From NCBI GenBank assembly GCA_046344715.1, contig JBKDKX010000008.1:48173-112172 (forward strand): a stretch of DNA of 64,000 bases, written 5' to 3'. The stretch is from CAZAQK01 sp046344715. GTDB lineage: Bacteria > Pseudomonadota > Alphaproteobacteria > Rickettsiales > SXRF01. Below, piece by piece: positions 34,561 to 43,641 of this stretch (position 1 is its first letter; every line of letters begins with the position of its first letter). The notes below the pieces were generated by a model that was not told where the DNA came from, searched no databases, and saw nothing but the letters and a program-made list of their open reading frames with translations. The position numbers were made by a program, and so were the translations under genes.

Positions 34561-34588
34561 AAACCATGGTATTTTTCATGGTTTGATT
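34561..34588. other. Perfect 8-bp inverted repeat in a promoter region
   Basis: AAACCATG (34561-34568) and CATGGTTT (34577-34584) flank GTATTTTT and are followed by GATTTT. In the 246-nt region between the divergent secreted-protein and polyprenyl synthase genes; could be an operator or a weak terminator. Nothing else is seen there. Confidence 0.35.
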
Positions 34589-34660
34589 TTCCTAGTAAGT
34601 AGATGCAACGCCTTAAAATTCCTCTGTATTTTTAAATAAATAGACTATAAACCCTAACGT

Positions 34661-35668
34661 ATGACAGCTACAGCCACTGCAAAAGACTTAAAAACAGCAT
34701 CCCTTGATGCGCTTTATTCGCTCATCCAGAATGACCTGAAACAGGTGGATTCGTTGATTCTGGCACGCATCAAAAGCGAAGTGCCGCTGATTCATGAAGT
34801 AGCGCGCCACATCATCGCTTCCGGCGGCAAACGCATCCGCCCTGCCCTTACACTCATTGCCTCTAAGGCCTGTGGATTTGAAGGCACACGGCACGTTGCG
34901 CTGGCCACATCCATTGAATTCATCCACACCGCCACGCTGCTGCATGACGACGTGGTAGACGAAAGCGCCCTACGCCGCGGCATGGCCACCGCCAATGAAG
35001 TATTCGGCAATAAAGCCAGCGTGCTGGTAGGCGATTTCCTGCTGTCGCAAGCTTTCCAGATGATGGTGGAAGATGGCTCGCTGGATGTACTGAAAATTCT
35101 TGCCGATGCATCCGCCATTATTTCCAAAGGCGAAGTCATGCAGCTAATGACTGAAGGCGATCCCGAAACCAGCGTTGCTGATTATCTTAAGGTGATTGAG
35201 TCAAAAACAGCCGCACTCTTCGCCGCTGCATGTGAACTCGGAGCAATCGCGGGTGGCAAAGAACATTTGCGCGCGCCGATGCGTGCCTTTGGCACTCATG
35301 TGGGCATTGCTTTCCAACTGGTCGATGACGTGCTGGATTACAGCGCCAACCAAGAAACACTTGGCAAAACCGTGGGGGATGATTTCCGCGAAGGAAAAAT
35401 TACCCTACCCGTTATCATCGCATATGACGCTGGCAACGATGAAGAAAAAGCCTTCTGGAACCGCTGCCTAGCAGACTTAGAGCAAAAACCGGAAGACCTG
35501 CAAACAGCCATGCGTTACCTGAAAAAACACAATGCACTCCAACGCTGCATGGAAATGACACAGGATTATTGTAATAAAGCAATACAATCGCTTTCCGTAT
35601 TGCCAGAAACACCCGCCAAACAGGCAATGCTTGATCTTGTAGATTTCTGCGCTGAGCGCATTTATTAA
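34661..35668 (+). CDS. ispB: Long-chain polyprenyl diphosphate synthase (ubiquinone side chain)
   Basis: A 335-residue trans-prenyltransferase. It has GGKRIRPALTLIASKA near residue 56, the first aspartate-rich motif LLHDDVVDESALRRG (about 94-108) and the second FQLVDDVLDYSAN (about 221). It condenses isopentenyl diphosphate on a short allylic primer to give the C40-C50 side chain of quinones. Chain length cannot be read from sequence alone. Distinct from the FPP synthase gene at 56 kb. Confidence 0.93.
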   Translation: MTATATAKDLKTASLDALYSLIQNDLKQVDSLILARIKSEVPLIHEVARHIIASGGKRIRPALTLIASKACGFEGTRHVALATSIEFIHTATLLHDDVVDESALRRGMATANEVFGNKASVLVGDFLLSQAFQMMVEDGSLDVLKILADASAIISKGEVMQLMTEGDPETSVADYLKVIESKTAALFAAACELGAIAGGKEHLRAPMRAFGTHVGIAFQLVDDVLDYSANQETLGKTVGDDFREGKITLPVIIAYDAGNDEEKAFWNRCLADLEQKPEDLQTAMRYLKKHNALQRCMEMTQDYCNKAIQSLSVLPETPAKQAMLDLVDFCAERIY

Positions 35669-35670
35669 AC

Positions 35671-36192
35671 CTACTTACTTTTAAGCGCCTTAGCTCCTGC
35701 CGCAATTTTATCCATCAGCGCAAGCAGCACGCCAGACACCACAAACACCACATGGATTACCACCATCCACATAATGTGATTATCGGTGTATTTATTCACA
35801 TCCATAAATACCTTGAGCAAGTGAATACCTGAAATGGCTACAATAGAGGCAATCAGCTTGAGCTTCAGCGTAGAAAAATCTACTGTGCCCTTCCATTCTG
35901 GCTGATCCACATGTTCTTCTGTTTCCATTTTAGAAACAAAATTCTCATAGCCAGAAAATATCACGATAAGCAGCAGGTTGCCTGCCAGTGATAAATCGAT
36001 AAGCGAGAGGATACCAAGAATAATATCATTCTGGTTCATCTCAGGAAACTGTGCAAACAAATGCACTAGCTCCTTAAAGAAACTCATCACCAGTAATATA
36101 AGGCCACCCACCAGACCAATGTAAATGGGCGCCATCAACCATCGACTGGAAAACAACCCTTTTTCAATAAATTTTTCTGTTGCGCTGCGCAT
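35671..36192 (-). CDS. UPF0114 family membrane protein (YqhA-like)
   Basis: A 173-residue inner membrane protein with four hydrophobic helices. SSRWLMAPIYIGLVGGLILL, QNDIILGILSLIDLSLAGNLLLIVIFSGYENFVSKM and LKLKLIASIVAISGIHLLKVFMD are the well conserved UPF0114/TIGR00645 blocks. No biochemical function is established. Converges with ispB, stops separated by two bases. Confidence 0.92.
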   Translation of the reverse strand: MRSATEKFIEKGLFSSRWLMAPIYIGLVGGLILLVMSFFKELVHLFAQFPEMNQNDIILGILSLIDLSLAGNLLLIVIFSGYENFVSKMETEEHVDQPEWKGTVDFSTLKLKLIASIVAISGIHLLKVFMDVNKYTDNHIMWMVVIHVVFVVSGVLLALMDKIAAGAKALKSK

Positions 36193-36231
36193 ATCCCCTC
36201 ATCTGATTGAGAGGGGGAATATAGTGTATTA

Positions 36232-37116
36232 TCATCCACCTGCAATGGCTGAGTTACAAGTTATTCTTATTATACTCTGTATAACTTCACCACGGCTGGT
36301 GCTTTTACGCCATACAAGGCCAATACTGCGCGCAACTTTTTTATCGCGAAATGGAATATAAATCAGCCCGTCTTTCTTTTGCCGTGCTGTTTCAGGGATA
36401 AGTGTAATACCCACACCCGCAACCACCATTTGCCTGAGTGTTTCAAGGCTGGTGGCACGGAATTCCTTATACTCGCTTACATTCGGCGCACGGCAGAATT
36501 CTAGAGCCTGCGCCCGCAGACAGTGCCCATCTTCCAGTAATAGCAACGGTTCATTGGTAATATCACTTACAGTAACCCATTTGCGGGTTGCGAGTTTGTG
36601 ATGTTTAGGCACAGCCAGCAAAAAAGGATCTTCAAACAATATTTTACTTTCCATGCCCGAATCACCTGCAGGTAGCGCAAGCAGCGCAGCATCTAACTCG
36701 CCGGCAGAGAGTTTTTCCAGTAACTTATCCGTCTTTTCTTCTGTGAGCAGCAACTTCAGTTCTGGCAATGCCTTATGTATACGTGGCACAATATGCGGCA
36801 GCATATAAGGTGCCAGCGTTGGGAATGCTCCTAGGCGAAATTCTCCCGCCAGGGGATTTTGTGCAAAGCGGGCAATATCCCTGATCGTTTTGGTTTCATG
36901 CATAATAGCCTGAGCATGAGCCAGTATATCCTCACCTGTTGGCGTAAGCAGTAACTGCCTGCCCTGACGCTCAAGCAACTGCGTGCCAAGATACGCTTCC
37001 AATTTTTGTATCTGCATGGAAAGCGTTGGCTGGCTGACATTGCAAGCTTCTGCCGCCCTGCCAAAATGCCTGTGCTCAGCTAGTGCCACAAAATATTGAA
37101 AATCCCGAAGGTTCAT
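36232..37116 (-). CDS. oxyR: Hydrogen peroxide sensor and regulator OxyR
   Basis: A 294-residue LysR-type regulator. The N-terminal winged helix is NLRDFQYFVALAEHRHFGRAAEACNVSQPTLSMQIQKLE. The redox pair is C199 and C208 in EDGHCLRAQALEFC, at exactly the E. coli OxyR positions. Peroxide oxidises the pair to a disulfide and makes OxyR activate defence genes. It is divergently transcribed from ahpC with a matching operator just before its own start, so autoregulation is likely. Confidence 0.95.
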   Translation of the reverse strand: MNLRDFQYFVALAEHRHFGRAAEACNVSQPTLSMQIQKLEAYLGTQLLERQGRQLLLTPTGEDILAHAQAIMHETKTIRDIARFAQNPLAGEFRLGAFPTLAPYMLPHIVPRIHKALPELKLLLTEEKTDKLLEKLSAGELDAALLALPAGDSGMESKILFEDPFLLAVPKHHKLATRKWVTVSDITNEPLLLLEDGHCLRAQALEFCRAPNVSEYKEFRATSLETLRQMVVAGVGITLIPETARQKKDGLIYIPFRDKKVARSIGLVWRKSTSRGEVIQSIIRITCNSAIAGG

Positions 37117-37118
37117 AT

Positions 37119-37155
37119 ATAGATAATATCTATTAAATTAATAAAATCAATCGAT
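37119..37155. promoter_or_regulatory. OxyR operator between oxyR and ahpC
   Basis: ATAG (37119-37122), CTAT (37130-37133), ATAA (37141-37144) and CGAT (37152-37155) are each separated by exactly seven bases. The OxyR consensus is ATAG-N7-CTAT-N7-ATAG-N7-CTAT, so 14 of 16 positions match with perfect spacing. It ends three bases upstream of the oxyR ATG and about 65 nt upstream of the ahpC start. Confidence 0.75.
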
Positions 37156-37220
37156 TTTACAAATCTATATGAACCCAGCATATTCGTCTCGCTAACAACA
37201 ACCCAAACAAGGAGAAAAAC

Positions 37221-37784
37221 ATGTTAGGCGTAGGTGATAAGTTCCCAGAATTCAACGTAAAAGCAACAGCACCGCTGAAGCTGAAAGACATAACTATCGA
37301 CAACGTATTTATCGATGTGAATAATAAATCCTACAAGAATAAGTGGCTGGTAGTGTTCTTCTACCCTAAGGATTTCACCTTTGTATGCCCAACTGAAATT
37401 GCCGCATTTGGTGACCTGAATCAGGAATTTGCTGACCGTGATGCACAGATACTCGGCGGCAGCACCGATAGCGAATTCGTGCATTGGGCATGGCGCAAGC
37501 ATCAGGAAGAACTGAAAGACCTTCCATTTCCTCTACTTGCTGACGTAAAGCGTGATCTCACAGGTGCGCTGGGTATCATCGATAAAAACGAAGGCGTGGC
37601 ACAACGTGCAACCTATATCGTTGACCCAGATGGCATCATCCGCTTTGCCATGGTGACTGACCTGAGTGTTGGCCGCAACCCCAAGGAAGTGCTGCGTGTG
37701 CTTGACGCGCTGCAAACCGACGAACTTTGCCCATGCAACTGGAAAAAAGGCGATGAAGTGATCGACCTTAAAAAGGCTGCTTAA
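37221..37784 (+). CDS. ahpC: Alkyl hydroperoxide reductase subunit C (peroxiredoxin)
   Basis: A 187-residue two-Cys peroxiredoxin. The peroxidatic cysteine is C56 in KDFTFVCPTEIAAFGDL; the C-terminal resolving cysteine lies in DELCPCNW (C170/C172). The extra cysteine and the neighbouring ahpD follow the mycobacterial AhpC type, which is reduced by AhpD rather than AhpF. Strong AAGGAG site. Likely induced by OxyR through the upstream operator. Confidence 0.96.
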   Translation: MLGVGDKFPEFNVKATAPLKLKDITIDNVFIDVNNKSYKNKWLVVFFYPKDFTFVCPTEIAAFGDLNQEFADRDAQILGGSTDSEFVHWAWRKHQEELKDLPFPLLADVKRDLTGALGIIDKNEGVAQRATYIVDPDGIIRFAMVTDLSVGRNPKEVLRVLDALQTDELCPCNWKKGDEVIDLKKAA

Positions 37785-37797
37785 ACTCCCGCAGTTT

Positions 37798-37824
37798 GGG
37801 GAGGCAATGCCTCCCCATTTTTTT
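37798..37824 (+). terminator. Rho-independent terminator between ahpC and ahpD
   Basis: GGGGAGGC (37798-37805) and GCCTCCCC (37809-37816) form a perfect 8-bp stem with loop AAT, followed by ATTTTTTT. It lies 14 nt after the ahpC stop and 24 nt before ahpD, so it likely lowers ahpD expression relative to ahpC. Confidence 0.88.
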
Positions 37825-37847
37825 ACCCACATAAAAGGAGATACAAT

Positions 37848-38405
37848 ATGTCTATCAATGATATCAAAGCCCAACTAGGCGACTTTGCCAAAGACACCCG
37901 CCTGAACCTTGGCAGCGTGCTGAGTGAAGAAGGTGCAACTGATCTTTCCCAGAAACAAATTTTATCTATCGCGCTGGCTTCTGCCTATGCCACGAAATCA
38001 GATGCACTGGTCAGTGCAGTGCTGGCTGAAGCATCTATGCTTTCTGAAGCAGAACTAAATGCCGCAAAATCTGCTGCCAGCATCATGGCGATGAACAATG
38101 TTTATTATCGTTTTCTGCATCTTGTGTCTGATAAGGATTACGGCAAAATGCCAGCAAAACTGCGTATGAACGTCATCGGCAGCCCAGGCGTTGATAAAGT
38201 TGATTTCGAGCTGATGAGCCTTGCCGTATCCGCCATCAATGGCTGCGGCATGTGCATGGATGCCCATGTGAATGAAGTAACCAAAGCTGGCGTTAGCAAA
38301 ACGGGCGTGCAGTCATGCATCCGCATTGCATCGGTTATCAACGCAGCCGCACAATCGCTTTATATTGGTAATTTTGATGTTTCTGCTCAGCAGCAGGCCG
38401 CTTAA
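37848..38405 (+). CDS. ahpD: Alkyl hydroperoxidase AhpD
   Basis: A 185-residue AhpD. The redox centre is C133-x-x-C136 with H140 in NGCGMCMDAHVNEV, matching the mycobacterial CxxC and proton-relay His, and the glutamates upstream are present. It reduces AhpC, itself recharged by a lipoamide/dihydrolipoamide succinyltransferase system. A good AAAGGAGA site precedes the ATG. Overlaps the end of the convergent amidotransferase gene by 4 nt. Confidence 0.95.
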   Translation: MSINDIKAQLGDFAKDTRLNLGSVLSEEGATDLSQKQILSIALASAYATKSDALVSAVLAEASMLSEAELNAAKSAASIMAMNNVYYRFLHLVSDKDYGKMPAKLRMNVIGSPGVDKVDFELMSLAVSAINGCGMCMDAHVNEVTKAGVSKTGVQSCIRIASVINAAAQSLYIGNFDVSAQQQAA

Positions 38406-39091
38406 GAAGTCAGGTTATCAAGCAGCCTGAATAAAACAGTTTTACAGGCGGGGATATGTTTTGTTCCCGCCTGTAGTTTTTGTGCATTGTGTATGGTGGC
38501 AGACTCCACCAATTCATGACCGCAATGTGTTATCAGCGCGTGCACACCCTGCTCCGTCATCTCTAAATGAAACTGCAAGCCCAGCACTTTTCCTTGATAG
38601 ATAAAGGCTTGATTGCGGCAGGCATCGCTTGCCATAAGATGCACAGCACCCCCTGGCAATTCGAACGTGTCACCATGCCAGTGAAACACTGTCATGGCAT
38701 TGTTCAGGCCAGCAAGCACCGGCTGGCCAAGTGCAGCATCTGGCACAGCAACCGGCATCCAGCCAATTTCTTTTACGTGGTTTGGATAAACTTTTGCCCC
38801 CAGCACATCGGCAATCAATTGTGCGCCAAGGCAAACGCCCAGCACATATTTCCCTGAATCAATGGCAGATTTAATGAGCGCTTTCTCCGCCACCAGCCAC
38901 GGATGCTCCACCACATCATGCACCCCCATCGGCCCGCCCATAATCACCAGCATATCGAAACTATCGCTGGTTGGCAGATTGGCCGCCTCATCCACACGAC
39001 ACACAGTTAGCATATGCCCGCGCGCCGCCGCCCACTCAGCAATCAAGGCCGGAGTTTCAAAAGCTACGTGCTGAAGGGCTAGGATGTTCAA
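38402..39091 (-). CDS. Class I glutamine amidotransferase-like protein
   Basis: A 229-residue stand-alone GATase1 domain of the YgfF/GMP-synthase-like group. The triad is C87 in VLGVCLGAQLIADVLG, H175 and E177 in LGLQFHLEMTEQ. MGGPMGVHD near residue 51 is the oxyanion loop. It may hydrolyse glutamine or a gamma-glutamyl conjugate; the acceptor is unknown. No partner synthase is adjacent. Confidence 0.9.
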   Translation of the reverse strand: MNILALQHVAFETPALIAEWAAARGHMLTVCRVDEAANLPTSDSFDMLVIMGGPMGVHDVVEHPWLVAEKALIKSAIDSGKYVLGVCLGAQLIADVLGAKVYPNHVKEIGWMPVAVPDAALGQPVLAGLNNAMTVFHWHGDTFELPGGAVHLMASDACRNQAFIYQGKVLGLQFHLEMTEQGVHALITHCGHELVESATIHNAQKLQAGTKHIPACKTVLFRLLDNLTS

Positions 39092-39095
39092 AAAA

Positions 39096-39308
39096 CTACT
39101 TAAACAACATGATCACGTTTGCAATTGCCATTACGATGGTTGCAATTGTTATCATGACGTTTGCATAGAACATATGCTTCTGGGATTCGACGCTATCATT
39201 ATGTTGTTCTTCAAGACGCCTAGATAATTCAGATAACGCACCTACAAGTTTTTCTGTTTCACCTGCAGTCTTTTCCAATGCCTGCTGTTGCTTGCCTAAA
39301 CTTGACAT
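39096..39308 (-). CDS. Small coiled-coil protein with C-terminal membrane helix
   Basis: About 70 residues. The first 45 are heptad-rich and hydrophilic (KQQQALEKTAGETEKLVGALSELSRRLEEQ), the last 22 form a membrane helix (ANVMITIATIVMAIANVIMLF), giving a tail-anchored topology. A TTG at 39314 is an alternative start with closer GGTGGAG spacing. It lies directly behind the GGDEF gene and likely shares its transcript. Unknown function. Confidence 0.6.
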   Translation of the reverse strand: MSSLGKQQQALEKTAGETEKLVGALSELSRRLEEQHNDSVESQKHMFYANVMITIATIVMAIANVIMLFK

Positions 39309-39310
39309 AA

Positions 39311-40333
39311 TCAATGCATCTCCACCAGTTCGTCCATGGACACCTGATTGCGGCCGGTGTGTTTGGCGATATAGAGACGTTGGTCTGCGGTTTTATAGAG
39401 TGCTTCGGCATCAGTATTATGGTCAAACCGCGCCGAGGCGATACCGATGGATACGGTGCAGCCAAACAGCTGGTTATTTTCGCCGATCTTGAAGGTTTCT
39501 TTTGCCACCGATGAGCGTATCCGCTCACCCACCCAGAATGCGCCATTGGCTGGAGTTTCCGGCAGCACGGCGCCGAATTCTTCACCGCCGATGCGTGCGC
39601 CCAAATCAGTCTCACGCAAGCAGGAGCTGATAATTTTGGCAACTGCCTGAAGCACTTTATCGCCCATCTCCTGACCATAATTATTATTGATGGTCTTGAA
39701 ATGATCCATGTCGATAAGCAGCAGCGATAAATCCTCGTGACTACGCTTGATGCGCTTCAGCTCATCTTCTAACTTGGTAAAAAATACGCGGCGAGTGGCA
39801 AGGCCAGTAAGCTGATCGGTACTTACCACACGGGTGATTTCATCCTTGGCGGTAGCCTCTGCGTTCACGCGGTCGGTAATGTCACGAAGGCTTCCCACTG
39901 AACCAATAATAGCACCGCACTCATCAAACCACGGGTAAGAAATATCGGACACCCAGATTTTGCGGCCATCTTTGGTGCGCATAAGGTAATCGGCCTGCCA
40001 TTTACTGACATTGCCACGCTTACGATCCTCTTCTAACGGACTAAAAGAATCCACCGATTTAAGCGAATTGCTTACAATACGCGTCTCCATAATGAGCGAG
40101 CGAATATTCATGGTCTGCAACTCATCGGGCGTAAAGCCAAGCAGGCGAATCACCGATGGGCTGATATAATCGTAACGCATCGTGTCGTAGCGAAGGCGAT
40201 ATATGGTATCGTTGGAATAGGATGTCAGCAGCTCAATTTCCGAGCGCAGTTTTTCTACTGTGTCAGCCGAATAACTCTCCACATTTTGAGGCGCTTTGCG
40301 CGCATAACCTTTAAATGTACTTTGCTTTGCCAT
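39311..40333 (-). CDS. PAS-GGDEF diguanylate cyclase
   Basis: A 340-residue cytoplasmic sensor. A PAS/PAC domain at about 35-158 (YDYISPSVIRLLGFTPDEL, then RTKDGRKIWVSDISYPWFDE..GSVGSLRDITDR) precedes a GGDEF domain at about 165-335. The active site is intact as GGEEF (249-253), and a product-inhibition RxxD site (R240-D243) sits exactly five residues before it, so c-di-GMP synthesis with feedback is expected. In a flagellated cell it may govern motility to attachment. Confidence 0.94.
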   Translation of the reverse strand: MAKQSTFKGYARKAPQNVESYSADTVEKLRSEIELLTSYSNDTIYRLRYDTMRYDYISPSVIRLLGFTPDELQTMNIRSLIMETRIVSNSLKSVDSFSPLEEDRKRGNVSKWQADYLMRTKDGRKIWVSDISYPWFDECGAIIGSVGSLRDITDRVNAEATAKDEITRVVSTDQLTGLATRRVFFTKLEDELKRIKRSHEDLSLLLIDMDHFKTINNNYGQEMGDKVLQAVAKIISSCLRETDLGARIGGEEFGAVLPETPANGAFWVGERIRSSVAKETFKIGENNQLFGCTVSIGIASARFDHNTDAEALYKTADQRLYIAKHTGRNQVSMDELVEMH

Positions 40334-40461
40334 GCTAAAAATCTTTCCAAAAGGGCGGGGATTCTAGCGTAACCGCGATACAACTGCAATATACGTAAAT
40401 AATTATTAATTTTCCGTTAGCAATACTAGCCAACCTATAAAAATTAAAAAGAATTTACGTG

Positions 40462-42336
40462 CTATGCAGCCAGACTCTTTTGTACAAAATTCTGCAAGCG
40501 GCGCGTAAACGATGCAGGATCAGAGATAGTTTCCCCCTCTACAATTCGCGCCTGATCAAACAGCAGCCACGCTACATCTTCCAGCTCGGCTGCGTATTTT
40601 TCATCAGCACGTTTTTCCACCAGCGATTTGATGATGGAATGCTCCGGATTAATCTCCAGCACTTTGGCCGATGTTCCTTGCAACTGTTTCTGCTCAACTA
40701 AGAAACGTTCAAAACGGAAATCCATTCCTCCTTCATCCACCGCAAGGCAGACGGCACTTTGCGTGAGTTTATGTGTGGCGCGCACATCTTTTACCTTATC
40801 ACCCAGAATGGTTTTTATTTTTTCGCAGAGGGATTTAACGGCATCGCTATCCACTTTCGGTTTTTCCTCCGGTGCGGATTCTTTGGCGATGGTATCAAGG
40901 TCGATATCCGCGCGCGTGACAGATTTGAATTTCTTGCCCTTATAATCCTGCACCACGTTTACCCAAAAATCATCCACATGGTCAGAAAGCAATAACACTT
41001 CAATGCCGCGCTTGGTGAATCCTTCAATCTGCGGGCTTTGACGCATCACATCCACATTATCCCCCGTGAGGTAGAAAATTGTATCTTGCCCTTCTTTCAT
41101 ACGGCTAACATAGGCATCAAGTGATGTGCGCTCATCTGAAATATTATTATTGAAACGGCAAACTTCTAGAATCTGCTCACGCGGGGAATGCCCTTCACAC
41201 AATCCTTCTTTCAAAACGGCGCCAAAATTATTCCAGAAACCGAGGTAAGATACTTCATCCTCCTCACCTTTCTTTTTAAGCTCAGACAGAACACGCTTTA
41301 CGATAGACTCCCGAATCTTCGTCATCATAGGGTTATGCTGCAGCGTTTCGCGGCTGATATTCAGTGGCAAGTCTTCAGAATCCACCACACCGCGGATGAA
41401 ACGCATATAAGCTGGCACTAAATCAGCATTTTCCTCAGTGATGAAGACACGCTTCACGTAGAGCTTCACGCGGCGTTTTCTTTCAGGATGGAATAAATCA
41501 AACGGCTTGGCTGATGGCACAAACAGCAAACTATTATATTCCACCTTGCCTTCTGCCTTATTGTGGAGCGTAAGCCATGGCTCATCTGGCGCATGCGCTA
41601 CATGGCGATAAAATTCTGTATATTGTTCTGGCTTGATATCATTTTTTGAGCGCATCCAAAGCGCCGCGCCAGTGTTGATAGTTTCCTTATGCCCTTCTGC
41701 ATCAGTCAACGCAATTGGGAAAGAAATATGGTCGGAATACGTCTGCACAATGTGGCGCAGGCGGAAGCTATCCAGATATTCTTCTTCACCTTTTTTCAAA
41801 TGAATGGTGATGGATGTACCGCGCGGTGCAGCTTCGGTAGACGATATAGTGAACTCACCCTGCCCTGCCGATTCCCACTTCCAACTCTCGCTTGTGCCCG
41901 CGCGCGTGGAAATGACTGACACTTTATCTGCCACCATGAATGCCGAATAGAACCCAACGCCAAACTGTCCAATAAGCAGCGCATCTTTTTTATTATCTTT
42001 GCTAAGCGCGGCCAGAAATTCCTGCGTGCCGGATTTTGCGATGGTACCGAGATTATTCACCAGCTCATCACGGCTCATACCAATGCCATTATCACGAATC
42101 GTCAGTGTGCCTGCGGCCTTATCAACAAGCAAATCAATAGCATATTGCGTATCATCTCCAGCAAGCTCGGGCTTGGTTACCGCCTCATAACGCAGCTTGT
42201 CACAGGCATCTGAGGCATTTGATATTAACTCCCTGATAAATATATCTTTATTTGCATATAGCGAGTGTATTACCAGCTGGAGAATTTTACTGACTTCAGC
42301 CCCAAACTTAAGTTTTTCTTCGTTTTTTTGCGTCAT
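40462..42336 (-). CDS. htpG: Molecular chaperone HtpG (Hsp90)
   Basis: A 624-residue bacterial Hsp90. ATP-site blocks are visible near the N-terminus (IRELISNASDACDKLRYEA, then RDNGIGMSRDEL and GQFGVGFYSAFMVADKV), with middle-domain LYVKRVFITEENADLVPAYMRFIRGVVDSEDLPLNISRE. Full length, no truncation. No adjacent co-chaperone. Heat-shock promoter not identified. Confidence 0.97.
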   Translation of the reverse strand: MTQKNEEKLKFGAEVSKILQLVIHSLYANKDIFIRELISNASDACDKLRYEAVTKPELAGDDTQYAIDLLVDKAAGTLTIRDNGIGMSRDELVNNLGTIAKSGTQEFLAALSKDNKKDALLIGQFGVGFYSAFMVADKVSVISTRAGTSESWKWESAGQGEFTISSTEAAPRGTSITIHLKKGEEEYLDSFRLRHIVQTYSDHISFPIALTDAEGHKETINTGAALWMRSKNDIKPEQYTEFYRHVAHAPDEPWLTLHNKAEGKVEYNSLLFVPSAKPFDLFHPERKRRVKLYVKRVFITEENADLVPAYMRFIRGVVDSEDLPLNISRETLQHNPMMTKIRESIVKRVLSELKKKGEEDEVSYLGFWNNFGAVLKEGLCEGHSPREQILEVCRFNNNISDERTSLDAYVSRMKEGQDTIFYLTGDNVDVMRQSPQIEGFTKRGIEVLLLSDHVDDFWVNVVQDYKGKKFKSVTRADIDLDTIAKESAPEEKPKVDSDAVKSLCEKIKTILGDKVKDVRATHKLTQSAVCLAVDEGGMDFRFERFLVEQKQLQGTSAKVLEINPEHSIIKSLVEKRADEKYAAELEDVAWLLFDQARIVEGETISDPASFTRRLQNFVQKSLAA

Positions 42337-42412
42337 AATTCACCTGTTTGTGTTACAATTCGCGTGCATGATATGCATATGGTGCATAACGTAGCAGTGT
42401 CAAGGAGACTGG

Positions 42413-43612
42413 TTGAAATCTATGAACAAAATAATCATTGCAGTACTAATGATTTTCTTAGCGAGTACCGCAACATTGGCGCAAACAGCCGAACCTGCAC
42501 CACTGGATACGAGCAAAATAGTATCCCCACAAAAAGAAATCATCTACCGCGTACATCTGGGGCGTGCTGCCGATGTAAAACTGCTCATAGATAATGGCGT
42601 ATCGCCTAATCTTACCAACGATGAGGGTATCCCCATTCTGGCACTCGCCGCGATGCGCAAAGACCCAGAAGGCATCAATATTTTACAGACATTACTTGAT
42701 TCAGGCGCGGATGTTAATGGGCGCGATACGCAAGGACAAACAGCACTTTTCCACGCCGCCCGCGCTGGCCAGAAAGAAAGTGTTATGTTCCTGCTGCAGC
42801 ACGGCGTCAATTATTATCAGGTAGATAATAACGGTGATATTGCACGCAATATCGCACATCAGGAAGGCCACGCAGAACTGCTTGCCAGCATGGATGATTT
42901 TGTGAAGCAGGAAGCAGAAAAAATTAAGCAGCAATACGTCGAGTATAATGAGTCATTGCAAGAACGCTATGAAGCTGAACGTAAGATTATAGAGGCTTAT
43001 GACCAAAGAAGACTAGATATAGAACAGGCGCAAGTTGCAGCAGAAGTTGAAGCGTATAATGCAGCATTAGCAGAACAGCAAGCGCAAGAAGCCGAATATC
43101 AGCGTGCCATTGAAAATATACGCATTATTGAACAAAAGAAACGCGAATTAATTATCGAGAAACGTAGCCTGCCTGCTTTTTCTGAATCACTGCGCGAGCT
43201 TTCATTCCATACCTGTGCCTTTCAATACTGGTCTTTCTGCCGTGATTTGAATCAAACTACAGAAATACCTAAAGAGAAAATAGGTGAAACCATAGACGAG
43301 CATTATGCAAAAATTCTTGCCCTCTCCGATCAAATATCGGCAGAATATGAACTGGAGCACGACTATACAGACAAAATTATCGAGCGTTCCAAACGCAGGG
43401 CATATAACCCACTAGCGCGGATGCCATCAAAAACATACCGCTTCCAGAATGGTGTTGGCAAAATTGCCGACATGAAAACGCGCTGTAATGAAGTAGCAAA
43501 AAACTGGAACGTAGAAAACGTGCACCACCTGGACACACCTCCATCTAAGAAAGGCGGCAAAGCCGGAAAACACTCCAAAGACCGCGGTGTAATGGGTTTT
43601 GGCAATAATTAG
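42413..43612 (+). CDS. Secreted ankyrin-repeat/coiled-coil protein
   Basis: A 399-residue protein with signal peptide MKSMNKIIIAVLMIFLASTATLAQ, about three ankyrin repeats at 45-165 (GRAADVKLLIDNGVSPNLTNDEGIPILALAA, then LLDSGADVNGRDTQGQTALFHAARAGQKESVMFLLQHGV), a long charged coiled coil (about 165-250), and a C-terminal helical part with Cys residues and a basic tail. Ankyrin repeats mediate protein binding; export suggests an envelope or secreted partner. The TTG at 42413 has the well-spaced AAGGAG; ATG 42422 is an alternative. Confidence 0.8.
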   Translation: MKSMNKIIIAVLMIFLASTATLAQTAEPAPLDTSKIVSPQKEIIYRVHLGRAADVKLLIDNGVSPNLTNDEGIPILALAAMRKDPEGINILQTLLDSGADVNGRDTQGQTALFHAARAGQKESVMFLLQHGVNYYQVDNNGDIARNIAHQEGHAELLASMDDFVKQEAEKIKQQYVEYNESLQERYEAERKIIEAYDQRRLDIEQAQVAAEVEAYNAALAEQQAQEAEYQRAIENIRIIEQKKRELIIEKRSLPAFSESLRELSFHTCAFQYWSFCRDLNQTTEIPKEKIGETIDEHYAKILALSDQISAEYELEHDYTDKIIERSKRRAYNPLARMPSKTYRFQNGVGKIADMKTRCNEVAKNWNVENVHHLDTPPSKKGGKAGKHSKDRGVMGFGNN

Positions 43613-43641
43613 TCATAGCCTGTTAAAAAATCTATATACGC

